Assembly: GCA_910578965.1 (NCBI GenBank)
Contig: CAJTSP010000002.1
Location: forward strand, 1-62,477
DNA: 62,477 nucleotides
Origin: an uncultured Oscillospiraceae bacterium
Lineage (GTDB): Bacteria; Bacillota; Clostridia; Oscillospirales; Ruminococcaceae
Direction: 5' to 3'
Shown: positions 7,802 to 17,147 of the stretch, piece by piece
How positions within the stretch are numbered: position 1 is the first letter of the stretch
Layout: each line of letters begins with the position of its first letter
Notes under the pieces: generated by a model
What the model saw: only the letters and a program-made list of their open reading frames with translations
Told to the model about the DNA's origin: nothing
Database searches by the model: none
Program-made: the position numbers and the translations under genes

Positions 7802-9466
7802 TCACCGCAGCAGCCCCTGTGCCGTCAAAATGCTACGGATTTCCCGCTCGCCCCTGCGAAACCTCCATGGGGGGACATAATGCTCTTGGGCCTTCATCTT
7901 GTCATGCCGGCGCTTTATAAGCTTATCCTCGTCGTACAGGTACCGGTGCAGCTCTGCATACAGCAAAAGGGTCTGTCTTTTTATGGCGGCTGCCTCCTGC
8001 CGGCGGGCGGCGTTTTGTTCCTGCCGTTCTTTGCGCCAATCGCCTGTTTCCGCCCGCAGGCCAAGAAGCTCGCCCCGCAGGGCGGCGCAGCGCGCAGGGT
8101 CCTTTTTCAGCAGTGCCGCCATGTATTGTATCTGCCGCTTTCCCCTGCGCAGCCTATGGCGCAGCCGGCGCGGCGCTATGTAGCGCAGCCACCCCCAAAA
8201 ACGGTATCGAAGCCAGTAACGCAGCGGGTTTAACACATGGTTCTGCCAGATATGCTTGCGGAGCATATTGCCTATACGCCAGATCCCGCCCTTATAGTAC
8301 AGCAGATGCGGCGGCACTTCCCAAATTGGGCTGCTGAAGCTGTTATCCTGCAAGGTGTCCTCCAAAAAATCACACACCCGCAGATAGGCGTGCCTGTCTG
8401 CGACATCGTAAAAGGAATTCAGCAGGGCCAGGTCCATCCCATAGCGCTTTTGCACGTCGGGGTCCTGCGCATGGCACAGGGTATACGCAAACTGCTCGTA
8501 GGTTTCAACAAAGCCTGTCCCGGTAAAGATCGGCATCTGGCAGCCATGGGGCATGGGGACCGGCCGCAGCACAAAGGTAGGGGTACCGCTGTATAAAGAT
8601 TCTACTGCCGTTGTGCTGTTCCAGTTATAGACCACATCGCAGGCGCGCAGCCAATGCTTGATAGACTCCTGCGGCAGTACAAAAAAGCCCCGCAGCTCCT
8701 TTTGCATTTCCGCCAGCGCCGGATTCGCCATCTCGGAGGGGTGCGGCCTGTAAATGATCTGGACGGATTCGCCCCCCGGCTCGGACAGGACCCGCTTCGC
8801 CCAGGCCAAAAACATTTGCTGGCTGTCCTCGCTGGCCTGGCGGAACGCGTCGGCAGCAGAATCGCTCATCAAAGGGCTGCGGCTGTTCAGCCTGGGCATA
8901 TTGACAAACACAAAGGAGGATATAAACAGCGCCGTTTTCTTGGCCGGGTCCAACCCATATTTTTCAAACAGCGTTTTCCTCGGGATAAAAAAGCCCCGAA
9001 ATTCCGGCCTGTAAAAATCCAGCGTGACATAGCCCGCCACACAAATATTTTGGGGTTCCACGCCCACTATGTCCGTAAGGCGTGTACAATTTGCCCCCCC
9101 CCAGGCTACATATCGTACGTGGTGCTGCAACACCCCGGAGGCATTCCACTCCGCCTGCGCCCATTGCTCGGCAGATTCGCTTTCCAGCGTGCTGTTCAAA
9201 GGTATCTGTTCCCATTGCAGGTTGACAACCTTTTCAAACGAGCCGACAAAACCCGTAAAGGTCCTGTACACGGTATCCTTATAGCAGGTGGCAATTGCCG
9301 CCACGCGGGTTTTATACCGCGGGTACAGCAAATGGGTGTAGCTGTGCCAAAAGCTCTGATAGGCAACCCGATAGCCGCGGCGCTTTAATTCCGCTCCCAG
9401 CAGGCACAGGTTATCGTATTCCCTGTTTTTCACGTCGTACACAAACAAAAAATCTACTTCCCGCAA
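7802..9466 (-). CDS. GT-B surface-carbohydrate transferase with C-terminal coiled coil (paralogue A)
   Basis: This 554-residue putative glycosyl- or glycerophosphate-transferase has an N-terminal Rossmann-like half (VDFLFVYDVKNREYDNLCLL) and a nucleotide-binding C-half with IIYRPHPSE and YNWNSTTAVESLYSGTP, as in CDP-glycerol/GT-B enzymes of surface glycan loci. The last 130 residues are basic and helical with coiled-coil character. It starts with TTG at 9466 behind GGGAGGCGGG. It is clearly paralogous to the next gene upstream (9579-11225), sharing the LQWEQIPLN, GYVTLDFYRPEFR and YRPHPSE blocks. Specificity is unknown. Confidence 0.7.
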   Translation of the reverse strand: MREVDFLFVYDVKNREYDNLCLLGAELKRRGYRVAYQSFWHSYTHLLYPRYKTRVAAIATCYKDTVYRTFTGFVGSFEKVVNLQWEQIPLNSTLESESAEQWAQAEWNASGVLQHHVRYVAWGGANCTRLTDIVGVEPQNICVAGYVTLDFYRPEFRGFFIPRKTLFEKYGLDPAKKTALFISSFVFVNMPRLNSRSPLMSDSAADAFRQASEDSQQMFLAWAKRVLSEPGGESVQIIYRPHPSEMANPALAEMQKELRGFFVLPQESIKHWLRACDVVYNWNSTTAVESLYSGTPTFVLRPVPMPHGCQMPIFTGTGFVETYEQFAYTLCHAQDPDVQKRYGMDLALLNSFYDVADRHAYLRVCDFLEDTLQDNSFSSPIWEVPPHLLYYKGGIWRIGNMLRKHIWQNHVLNPLRYWLRYRFWGWLRYIAPRRLRHRLRRGKRQIQYMAALLKKDPARCAALRGELLGLRAETGDWRKERQEQNAARRQEAAAIKRQTLLLYAELHRYLYDEDKLIKRRHDKMKAQEHYVPPWRFRRGEREIRSILTAQGLLR

Positions 9467-9578
9467 AGGTTTCCCGCCTCCCGCATATGCATAATATCCC
9501 CATGCCTTTATATTTCCAGCCGCCCCCGGCAGGCGCCGCTTTTTGCCTTATGGGGGGCAAAAGCGGATTGGTCCCGGT

Positions 9579-11225
9579 TCAAGTGGCTTCCAAGCACTCC
9601 CGCAGGCGGCTTTTTATCCGCCGGATCTCACGCTGCGACGCGCGATTCAGCCGGTATTTGGAAGCGTCGTACCTTCGTTTCTGCGCCGTATCCCGGTTTT
9701 GCTTTTCGCGGCGCAGCTCGCTGAGCAAACGCTGCTGCATCTGATCAACCTCTGCCTTATCGGCCTGCCAGCGCCTGTTCTCTTCCTGTAGCCTCTGCCC
9801 AAGCTGTTCGTGCTGCCACGCTGCCGCCCGACAGCGTTTTTCCCCTTTTTCACTGCGCCGCAGCCAGCGCCCCACAGGCGTATGCAGGATTGCCAGGCGG
9901 CCTACCCAACTGCCAAAGCGCCAAAAAACAGAATAGGCTTTATATAAGGCCCCGGGCATGCCTTTCGGCCTTGGCGGCCGGGCGGCGCGCAGCCAGACGA
10001 TGGGCCAGTAGCACACACGGTAACGCAGCGTATGCACAAAACGATTTTTCCAGGGGTAGACAACCCGGTACTCCAGCCACATCCGCAGGTATGGTACGTC
10101 GGTATAGGGCGCCGCCGCCGGGCTTTTATAGGCGGGGTCGGCATGGGTTTCCTCCAGCCACCCGCAGATGTTTTGGTAAACGGGCGTTTCGCCGGTATCC
10201 GCATACCACGCGCGCAGGGCCTGCGGCCGGGCTGTGCCCGCCTTTTTTTCACTACCGGCAGCAGAGGCCCGAAAATCCTCGTAGCGGCAGACGGCCGCAC
10301 AACCGGAAAAGATCGGCATATCGCAGGCCTCCGGTAATGCCACCGGCCGCAGCAGGAAGGTGGGCGTACCGCTCTGCCAGGCTTCCGCAGCCGTTGTGCT
10401 GTTCCAGATATACACACGGTCGCAGGCACAGATCCAATGCTTAACGGCCGGCTGCGCAATGCAGAAGAAGCGGGGGATGCGCCGCGCCATCGCCCGGAGC
10501 GCCGGGTTTTCCGCCTCGCTCGGATGCGGGCGGTAGATAAACTGCAGCCCCGGCTCCTCGCAAAGCAGCCGCTCGATCCACTCCAGCACAATCTGCTGCG
10601 TTTGGGCCGAAACGAGCTTTGTCATCTCCTTCCCGTCCTCGTCTGCAACCGCTTCCAGCTTGGGCGGCAGCTTTACATAGGCAAAGGAGGATATGAACAG
10701 GCAGGTTTTTTTGCCGGCGTCCAGCCCTTCCCTTTCAAACAGGCGGCGGCGTGAAACCAGCATCGGGCGGAACATGGGCCGGTAAAAATCCAGCGTGATA
10801 TACCCGGTCACGCGGGTACAGTCCGGCGCTACCCCAAAGCTCTCCACAAGGCGTTTCTGCCCGGCTTCCCCCCAGCAGACATTCCGCACCTGCTTGGCCG
10901 GCCCCTGGTAGGTCCAGGAGGTTACCTGCCGGGAGCGGTAGGAGTAATTGACCGGCACCTGCTCCCACTGGAGGCAGAAAACCTTTTCGTAATGCGCCGC
11001 AAAGCCGGTAAAGAAGCGATAAACCTCCTCGTTATAACAGGCGGACACCACCAGCGTCGTGCAGGAATAGGCAGGCCTGCTCCGCTTTTTCAGCATGGCC
11101 CAGCTATTCAGGATCGCAGTGGAGTAGCCGCGGCGCTCCAGCTCACAGGCCAGCAGGCAGACATTTTCCAGCTCCCGCGCCTTTACCTCATATATAAACA
11201 GGAAATCCACCTTTTGCGGATGCAC
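9579..11225 (-). CDS. GT-B surface-carbohydrate transferase with C-terminal coiled coil (paralogue B)
   Basis: This 548-residue paralogue of 7802-9466 aligns over its full length: VDFLFIYEVKARELENVCLL, LQWEQVPVN, GYITLDFYRPMFR, FIYRPHPSE and YIWNSTTAAEAWQSGTPTF. A GTG start at 11225 follows AGGAGGTGGGG. The C-terminal 110 residues are charged and predicted by eye to form a coiled coil (GQRLQEENRRWQADKAEVDQ). Tandem duplication followed by divergence probably produced two transferases that add different or alternating residues. About 110 bp of sequence without a gene separates the two. Confidence 0.7.
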   Translation of the reverse strand: MHPQKVDFLFIYEVKARELENVCLLACELERRGYSTAILNSWAMLKKRSRPAYSCTTLVVSACYNEEVYRFFTGFAAHYEKVFCLQWEQVPVNYSYRSRQVTSWTYQGPAKQVRNVCWGEAGQKRLVESFGVAPDCTRVTGYITLDFYRPMFRPMLVSRRRLFEREGLDAGKKTCLFISSFAYVKLPPKLEAVADEDGKEMTKLVSAQTQQIVLEWIERLLCEEPGLQFIYRPHPSEAENPALRAMARRIPRFFCIAQPAVKHWICACDRVYIWNSTTAAEAWQSGTPTFLLRPVALPEACDMPIFSGCAAVCRYEDFRASAAGSEKKAGTARPQALRAWYADTGETPVYQNICGWLEETHADPAYKSPAAAPYTDVPYLRMWLEYRVVYPWKNRFVHTLRYRVCYWPIVWLRAARPPRPKGMPGALYKAYSVFWRFGSWVGRLAILHTPVGRWLRRSEKGEKRCRAAAWQHEQLGQRLQEENRRWQADKAEVDQMQQRLLSELRREKQNRDTAQKRRYDASKYRLNRASQREIRRIKSRLRECLEAT

Positions 11226-11253
11226 TGCGCCCCACCTCCTGCGTAACCTGCCC

Positions 11254-12624
11254 TTACCGTTTTTTCCGCGCCCGGTATGCCGCCCGGAGCCGGGCGTATG
11301 TTTTTGGCATACAGGCCTTGGCTGCGGAGGCCAGCAGCCCCCTGAGGCCGCCGTACAGCCTTCTGGCGGCCGTCCTTGCCTTGCGGAGGATCACCCGGGC
11401 GGCCTCCTGCGCCATGTAACAGCCTTTTATCCGGTAAAATCCCAGCGATACGGCAAGCGGGCCGCCCGGGCCGGGCCCCGCGCGCTGCCCCACAAGGGCC
11501 CTTAGGTCGCATAAGACCTCTTCCACAAATTTTTCGTAGCTGTATTTCCCGGAGGCTACCACATGTTCATAGCACTGTTCCGCGATTTTTTCACAATAGG
11601 CAGGATCCCGCTCTACCAGATCCATTACCTCGTCCAAATTGGAAAAGTCCTTTTTGATCGGGATATAATCCACATTTGGCTCCAAAACGCCAAAATAATC
11701 GCCCTCCACCAACAACTGGCAGGTATGCGTCATGGCGCATTCAAACACGCGAGGGCCCAATATCCTTGTTTGGATCACGCCTTCCCCGCCCTGGTAGCAG
11801 GCCTGTGCAATTTCCTCCCGCGATGCGCCGGGATGAGCGCGCACATACGCCAGCGTGCGGGCGCGTATCTCCCCATCCGGGTCGAGGATGCTGGAGCCGC
11901 CCAGGCACCCCAGGGCCGCCCGGCAGCGGAGCAGGAAATCAAACCAGGCGCTGCCCGTAATGGTATTGCGGAAGCTGTCCATATAGGTGAGCTTCACATC
12001 CTCCTTGAGGTGCGGATGCTGTGGCAGCCGGGCCCGGAAAGCATTGGCCAGATCGGTTTTTAGCTGGCCGTGGAAGCCAAAGATATAGTTGGCGCTGCCG
12101 GCGCGGTACCCCACGTCAATATCCTTGCGGGGGGATTTTGCCCGCCTTTTTTCCACCCACCTCAGGGTGGCAGGGTCGATGTATCCGGTAAACACCGGAT
12201 GGCACAGGTTTTTTTGCCCCGTCTCCCCCGCAGGAAAGATGACGTCGCAATCGGGCGGGAAGCAACTGGAATATACCCGCTGTACGCCGCAGTCGCGGAT
12301 AAGCGTCCAAAGGGAGCGGGTGTATACGTATTCGTCGTGCGGGATGATTACCTTGACCCCCTGCAGCCCTTGCAGCACCGGCTTGATTCGTTTGTACATC
12401 GCCCAAAAGGACGGCTGGTCAAAGCGCAGCGCAAGGAAGGTATAGTGGAAAATCACCGCGTCAAACGGGATATTGGCCAGGCCCGCCGGTAGCCTGCCCG
12501 TATTTTTGCAGTTGAAGTAGTAGAAGCGGTTCCCCTTGCCGTATCGCCGGAACGAAAACAGATGGTTGTCGTGGGTGCGCACAACGCTGCGCCGGGGCTT
12601 CCAGCAGAGAACCAGGATATTCAT
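11254..12624 (-). CDS. GT-B/CgeB-like glycosyltransferase (paralogue C)
   Basis: This protein of about 456 residues has a GT-B layout: an N-terminal MNILVLCWKP strand and a C-terminal donor half containing GPRVFECAMTHTCQLLVEGD and YIPIKKDFSNL, which resemble the glycan-cluster CgeB/GT1_2-type domain. The start at 12624 is favoured over an upstream TTG (12648) because the paralogue at 15840-17147 begins at the same place (MDVLIIYRR). The C-terminal 80 residues are basic. It lies directly downstream of the ABC permease gene. Confidence 0.65.
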   Translation of the reverse strand: MNILVLCWKPRRSVVRTHDNHLFSFRRYGKGNRFYYFNCKNTGRLPAGLANIPFDAVIFHYTFLALRFDQPSFWAMYKRIKPVLQGLQGVKVIIPHDEYVYTRSLWTLIRDCGVQRVYSSCFPPDCDVIFPAGETGQKNLCHPVFTGYIDPATLRWVEKRRAKSPRKDIDVGYRAGSANYIFGFHGQLKTDLANAFRARLPQHPHLKEDVKLTYMDSFRNTITGSAWFDFLLRCRAALGCLGGSSILDPDGEIRARTLAYVRAHPGASREEIAQACYQGGEGVIQTRILGPRVFECAMTHTCQLLVEGDYFGVLEPNVDYIPIKKDFSNLDEVMDLVERDPAYCEKIAEQCYEHVVASGKYSYEKFVEEVLCDLRALVGQRAGPGPGGPLAVSLGFYRIKGCYMAQEAARVILRKARTAARRLYGGLRGLLASAAKACMPKTYARLRAAYRARKKR

Positions 12625-12631
12625 CGCCTGC

Positions 12632-13417
12632 TCATAATGCGGATTCAAACGATCCCCTCAGCTTTCTAAACAGCCGCAGCCCCATCAGCCAGAACAGGCA
12701 GATCCATAGCAGCAGGATCAGCACTCCAAGCAGGTCTGCGTTTTTTTGGTAATACAGGCTGCAGCGGTAAATCTGCACGATCTGATAAAAAGGGTTCAGT
12801 ACAACCAGCGGCTGAAGGAACACGGGGAGCCTCTCGGGGTAATATAGGATCGGCGTAAAGAACATCGTGGTCATCAGCAGCACGCTAAGCACCTGTACAA
12901 TGTCGCGCACAAATACCACAACGGCGCTGACACACAGCCCGATCCCCATAATGAGCAAAAAGGTCAGCGGCACGGCCAGCAGCAGCCACAAAACGTAAAA
13001 GGAAACGCCCAGCCCCGTGGCAACCAGCAGCACGGCGGAAAACACCAGCACAACGCAGATCGACGGAAGCCCCATCATCGAGGCAGCTATCGGGAAATAG
13101 TGCGATTTCACATCAAAGTTTTTCAAAATGGCCCTGTTTGCAACAAGGCTGTTTGCAGAGGACATGATCCCCTCGCTGATAGCCTGCCACGGCCCGTAAC
13201 CGCAGATCAGCCACAGCACGTGCTCCAAAGGGTCCGCGCCGCTGCCGGCAAAAACGAACCCAAACGCAAAGATATACACCCCCATTTGCAGCATGGGGCT
13301 CAGCACTACCCAGGCCCGGCCAATCCGGGTACCGGTAAAGCGCGTGCGGTAGTTCAGCTTCCACAAATTCAAAATCTGTGCCAGCTCCCGCTGCGCAATC
13401 GCTTTCAAACCACTCAT
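12632..13417 (-). CDS. ABC-2 type polysaccharide export permease (Wzm/TagG-like)
   Basis: This 261-residue integral membrane protein has about six hydrophobic segments (for example MLQMGVYIFAFGFVFAG and LLLAVPLTFLLIMGIGL) and the TFLLIMGIG...FVRDIVQVL pattern of O-antigen/teichoic acid exporters. It should move a lipid-linked glycan across the membrane with the ATPases encoded just upstream. The start overlaps the ATPase stop by 4 bp. Only one permease is present for two ATPases, so it probably works as a homodimer paired with both. Confidence 0.88.
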   Translation of the reverse strand: MSGLKAIAQRELAQILNLWKLNYRTRFTGTRIGRAWVVLSPMLQMGVYIFAFGFVFAGSGADPLEHVLWLICGYGPWQAISEGIMSSANSLVANRAILKNFDVKSHYFPIAASMMGLPSICVVLVFSAVLLVATGLGVSFYVLWLLLAVPLTFLLIMGIGLCVSAVVVFVRDIVQVLSVLLMTTMFFTPILYYPERLPVFLQPLVVLNPFYQIVQIYRCSLYYQKNADLLGVLILLLWICLFWLMGLRLFRKLRGSFESAL

Positions 13418-14622
13418 ATGCTTTCCTCTCTGTGCAGCTTTTTCAGCTTAGCGCGGTTATGGTAATACACCTGCGGGCAATCCAGGTAATTGTAATATTG
13501 GTCGTTTACCACCCGGAACAGCGCCGCCCGCTTGGCAAGAAGCACGCCCTTTTGGCGGGCCGCAAGGCTTATCTGATAAGCGCCTGTATTAAAGTTGCAG
13601 TCCTCTATGCGGGTTTCCAGCATTGCGGTGCGTCCCGGCTCCAGTACCAGCCATTGCCCGGTGCTTTCGTGATAGCTGCTTGCAAACAGCAGATACCCCC
13701 GGAGGCTGTAGCAGCTTATCTGCAGGTCGACCTGGTCCAGCGGGGCCTCAGATTGGATTTCCGCTTTCACCCGGATTGCCTGATGGATGCGGATTTCCGC
13801 GCCGGGCTCCCCGTCTTCCCGCAAAACCTGCAGCAGGCCGATACGGACCCGCTCGCCGAAGACGCTGTTTTCGGTTGCTTTTTCCATCTGTGCCAGCATC
13901 TGGCTTTCCTGCTCTTTTTTAACGGAAAGCTCAAACGCCTCGGTCACCCTTGCAGAAGGCCCGTCCATGCGGATACGCCCCTTATCCAGCCAGATGCATC
14001 GGTCCGTGTACTTCCGAATCGTGGACATGGAATGCGACACCATCAGCAGGATTTTCCCCTTCTCGCACAGCTCGCGTGTTTTTGCCTCCGATTTTGCCTT
14101 GAACGCTGCATCCCCCACGCCCAGCACCTCGTCGATCACAAGGATCTCCGGCATCGTAAACAGGATGCAGGCAAAGGACACCTTGGCGATCATGCCGGAG
14201 GAATAAATCTTCATCGGCTGGTCGATGTACTCGCCCAGATCGACAAAATCGATTACCTCCTGGACCCTCCCTGCCAATTCGCTTTCCGGGATACCGGAAA
14301 GGCGGCCGGCCGTCCGGATATTTTCGCGGCCGGTTTCCTCCTGGTTAATGCTGCTGCCTATTTCCATAACCGGCGTTACCTTTCCAGTAACGGCCAACTC
14401 ACCCTCCGTGGCATGGCTGTACCCCGAGAGGATGTTGAGCAGGGTGGATTTTCCCGCGCCGTTGCGCCCGATAATGCCGACACGCTCCCCCTCTTCTATC
14501 CGAAAGCTAATATCCTTGAGGGCCCAGAAATCCGCGCTGCCTTCCTCCTGCCTCCCGAGCCTTAAATACTCTATCGGCGAGGCAAAATAGCGCTTGGAAA
14601 GCCCCCTGCACTCTATATACAT
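13414..14622 (-). CDS. ABC ATPase with Wzt-like C-terminal glycan-binding domain (first)
   Basis: This 402-residue ATPase has Walker A GRNGAGKST, signature YSSGM, Walker B ILVIDEVLGVGD and H-loop MVSHSMSTI. About 170 residues follow the nucleotide-binding domain and resemble the beta-sandwich of Wzt, which recognises the polymer's terminal modification. The ATG at 14622 has AGGTGGAG upstream; an earlier GTG (14634) is possible. It overlaps the second ATPase gene by about 10 bp. It drives export through the permease at 12632-13417. Confidence 0.87.
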   Translation of the reverse strand: MYIECRGLSKRYFASPIEYLRLGRQEEGSADFWALKDISFRIEEGERVGIIGRNGAGKSTLLNILSGYSHATEGELAVTGKVTPVMEIGSSINQEETGRENIRTAGRLSGIPESELAGRVQEVIDFVDLGEYIDQPMKIYSSGMIAKVSFACILFTMPEILVIDEVLGVGDAAFKAKSEAKTRELCEKGKILLMVSHSMSTIRKYTDRCIWLDKGRIRMDGPSARVTEAFELSVKKEQESQMLAQMEKATENSVFGERVRIGLLQVLREDGEPGAEIRIHQAIRVKAEIQSEAPLDQVDLQISCYSLRGYLLFASSYHESTGQWLVLEPGRTAMLETRIEDCNFNTGAYQISLAARQKGVLLAKRAALFRVVNDQYYNYLDCPQVYYHNRAKLKKLHREESI

Positions 14623-15809
14623 ACAACGCTCCACCTTACCTGCTTTTCCAGCAGGGGTTTTTCCTGTTCAAGCATGGCCGGCAGTTCGCCGGCCACATCC
14701 AAACGCATCCAACGCTTTTCGTCATAAATCTTTACAAAAGGGCCCTCCCCGTTTTCCGGCGGGTCCCCAAGGGTCAGCGTGCAAAAATACTCGCCGGGCA
14801 CAAGGTCCGGGTTTTCAAGGGTAATCTGGTAATCATACACGCCCCTGTAGGCAGTAGAAACATTGTTGTCCACCTTGCATATATGGACAATGCCGCCGTG
14901 CTTCTGCCTGCTTTCGATGGAAAAGGCGATGGTCATAATGCGGCTGGGGGGCACGTCGTCTACCCGGAAAGAAAACTCAAAGGTAAAGTTCCCGCCTTTT
15001 GTGTGGGAATAGACGCGCTCGCCCATCCCCTTTTTGTCCAAAAGGGAAATCTGCTGGGCCTTTTGCGCCACGAGGCCCAGATATTCGTTGATCGCCTGAT
15101 AGCTTTTCCCGCAGTAGGTAATGCGCCCGTCCTTGAGATAAAGGCTGTTTTCGCACAGCTTGACAACCGAATCCATATCATGGGTAACAATCACGCCGCT
15201 GGCGCCGTGGCTCAGCAGATGGAACAGGCGTTTCCATGCCTTTCCCTGAAAATATTCATCGCCCACCACCAGTGCCTCGTCGATCAAATAAATATCGGCC
15301 TTCCGGGCGGTGGCCACCGCAAACAGCAGCCGCGCTTTCATGCCCGAGGAATACTCCCGCACCGATTTTTCAAAAAACGGCCCTATCTCGATAAAATCCT
15401 CTATTTCCTCGGTCAGCCGCCGGATTTCGGCCTTTGGCACCTGGAGAAATTCAAAATAATCCCGGCAATATTTGCGTCCCGTAGCATTTGCATCCAAAAA
15501 CACCCCCATCTCAAACAGGGTGGACGGCGTGCTCAGCACCTGCAAAGTGCCTCCCGTAGGCTTATATACGCCGGCCAAAAGCCGCAGCAGCGTGGATTTC
15601 CCCGCACCGTTATGCCCGATAACGCCCAGCAGTTCCCCTTTTTTCACCTGAAAGGTAAGCTCCCGCAAAACCTCGATCTGGCGTGCCTGCCCGCCAAGTA
15701 GCTGCCGCAGCGTTGCGTGCCGCACGTCTGTAAAGCTTTTGCTGAGCCGAACCGCCTGCAGCACCGCGTCCTGCTGCGCCGGCAAAGAAAGGTCTGCTTT
15801 TTGATCCAT
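14613..15809 (-). CDS. ABC ATPase with Wzt-like C-terminal domain (second)
   Basis: This 398-residue ATPase has Walker A GHNGAGKST, signature YSSGM, Walker B IYLIDEALVVGD and H-loop VTHDMDSV. The C-terminal domain (FTFEFSFRVDDVP, VPGEYFCTLTLGDPPE) is again Wzt-like but differs from that of its neighbour. The ATG at 15809 with AAGGAGGG is favoured over ATGs at 15836 and 15824. Both ATPases keep all catalytic motifs, so a heterodimer or two alternative homodimers with the single permease are possible. Confidence 0.85.
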   Translation of the reverse strand: MDQKADLSLPAQQDAVLQAVRLSKSFTDVRHATLRQLLGGQARQIEVLRELTFQVKKGELLGVIGHNGAGKSTLLRLLAGVYKPTGGTLQVLSTPSTLFEMGVFLDANATGRKYCRDYFEFLQVPKAEIRRLTEEIEDFIEIGPFFEKSVREYSSGMKARLLFAVATARKADIYLIDEALVVGDEYFQGKAWKRLFHLLSHGASGVIVTHDMDSVVKLCENSLYLKDGRITYCGKSYQAINEYLGLVAQKAQQISLLDKKGMGERVYSHTKGGNFTFEFSFRVDDVPPSRIMTIAFSIESRQKHGGIVHICKVDNNVSTAYRGVYDYQITLENPDLVPGEYFCTLTLGDPPENGEGPFVKIYDEKRWMRLDVAGELPAMLEQEKPLLEKQVRWSVVCI

Positions 15810-15839
15810 ATTGCCCTCCTTCATCTTCCCCTCCAAAAG

Positions 15840-17147
15840 CTATAGGTTTCCCGGGTGGCGCCTTTGCCAGAGCTTTTGGTAGAGTGCGGGCGCCGCTTTC
15901 GCCAGCAAAACGGCCAGCCGGTGCCGAAGGTACCGTACCGCCAATACCGCCGTACACCTGCCGTTATTCCACAACAGGGCGGCCTGCAGCGCCAGGCGCC
16001 TCGCCGCGGGCGCCGTCCCGCCGTCCGGGCAGGCGCCCAAAAGGTCTTTGCATATCTTTTGCGCAAAGATACGGTAAGAATACCTGCCCGAGGCCACAAG
16101 ATGCTCATGGCACTGCTCCGCAATCCGTTCGCAGGCCTCTTTATCGCGGATCCGGCCTATAACCTCCTGCAAATTGGAAAAATCCTTTCGTATCGGGATA
16201 TAATCGATCCCTGCGGTTAGGATACCCTGGTAATCGTCCTCAACCAAAATCTGGCAGGTACGTGTCATGGCGCATTCAAAAATTTTGGGGCCAAAGAGAT
16301 GAGATTGTATCCTGCCGTCCTGCCCCGGATAGCAGGCCTGCTCCACCTCGTGATAGGAGGCATCCGGATGGGTCAGCATATATTCCGCGGCGCGCCGCCG
16401 CAGCTCCCCGTCGGGATCCATGAGGCTGGAGCCTCCCAGGCAGCCGATGGCCGTCCTGCAGTTGCACAGGTAGCGAAGCCAGCGGCTGCCCACAATGGTA
16501 TTTACATAGCCGGCGCCGGTCATCTGGATGTCGGTTACCAGGTCCGGGCAGGCGTCAAGCGCCCTGCGCATTTCCAGCGCGACCCGCGTTTTGAGATAGC
16601 CGTGCAGCCCAAAGGCGTAATCCGACCGGAGCGCCCGGTACCCCACATCGATCCGCCGCCTGCCGTAGCTTTTGCGGCGCAGCTTTTTCTCCTGCGTTTC
16701 CTCCACATAGCCCGGCAGCACGGTGCTGCACAGGTTATGCTTGCCGGTTTGGGCATAGGGGAACAGCGTTTCATAATCTTTGGGATAGCAGGTGGCGTAT
16801 ACATGCGCGACATCCAAATCCCGGATCATACGCCAAAGCGCTCTTGTAAACACATATTCATCATGCACAAGAAACACTTTATACCCGCACAGGCGTCTCA
16901 GGGCGGGGAGCAGCCGCTCATACTGCTCCTGGAAATCCCGGTCAAAGCGCGTTGCCAAAAAAGTATAATGAAAAATCACCGCATCAAAGGGATATTGCAG
17001 CACGGGCCCTCCCAGCGAGGCCGGCCCCTGCACATCCAAATAAGTAAACCGGCAGTTTTCCCCATATCGCTTAAAGGCATACAGGTGATCCCGGATGGTG
17101 GCCCGGTCTATCAGCCTAAACCTGCGGTAGATTATCAATACGTCCAT
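15840..17147 (-). CDS. GT-B/CgeB-like glycosyltransferase (paralogue D)
   Basis: This protein of about 435 residues is paralogous to 11254-12624 along its whole length (shared AVIFHYTFLA, HDEYVFTRALW, CLGGSSLMDPDGE, KIFECAMTRTCQILVEDD and YIPIRKDFSNLQEV). The ATG at 17147 overlaps the stop of the GT4 gene by one base; a TTG at 17150 is the alternative. It is one of two such enzymes flanking the exporter genes and probably adds a main-chain or side-chain residue. Donor and acceptor are unknown. Confidence 0.65.
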   Translation of the reverse strand: MDVLIIYRRFRLIDRATIRDHLYAFKRYGENCRFTYLDVQGPASLGGPVLQYPFDAVIFHYTFLATRFDRDFQEQYERLLPALRRLCGYKVFLVHDEYVFTRALWRMIRDLDVAHVYATCYPKDYETLFPYAQTGKHNLCSTVLPGYVEETQEKKLRRKSYGRRRIDVGYRALRSDYAFGLHGYLKTRVALEMRRALDACPDLVTDIQMTGAGYVNTIVGSRWLRYLCNCRTAIGCLGGSSLMDPDGELRRRAAEYMLTHPDASYHEVEQACYPGQDGRIQSHLFGPKIFECAMTRTCQILVEDDYQGILTAGIDYIPIRKDFSNLQEVIGRIRDKEACERIAEQCHEHLVASGRYSYRIFAQKICKDLLGACPDGGTAPAARRLALQAALLWNNGRCTAVLAVRYLRHRLAVLLAKAAPALYQKLWQRRHPGNL

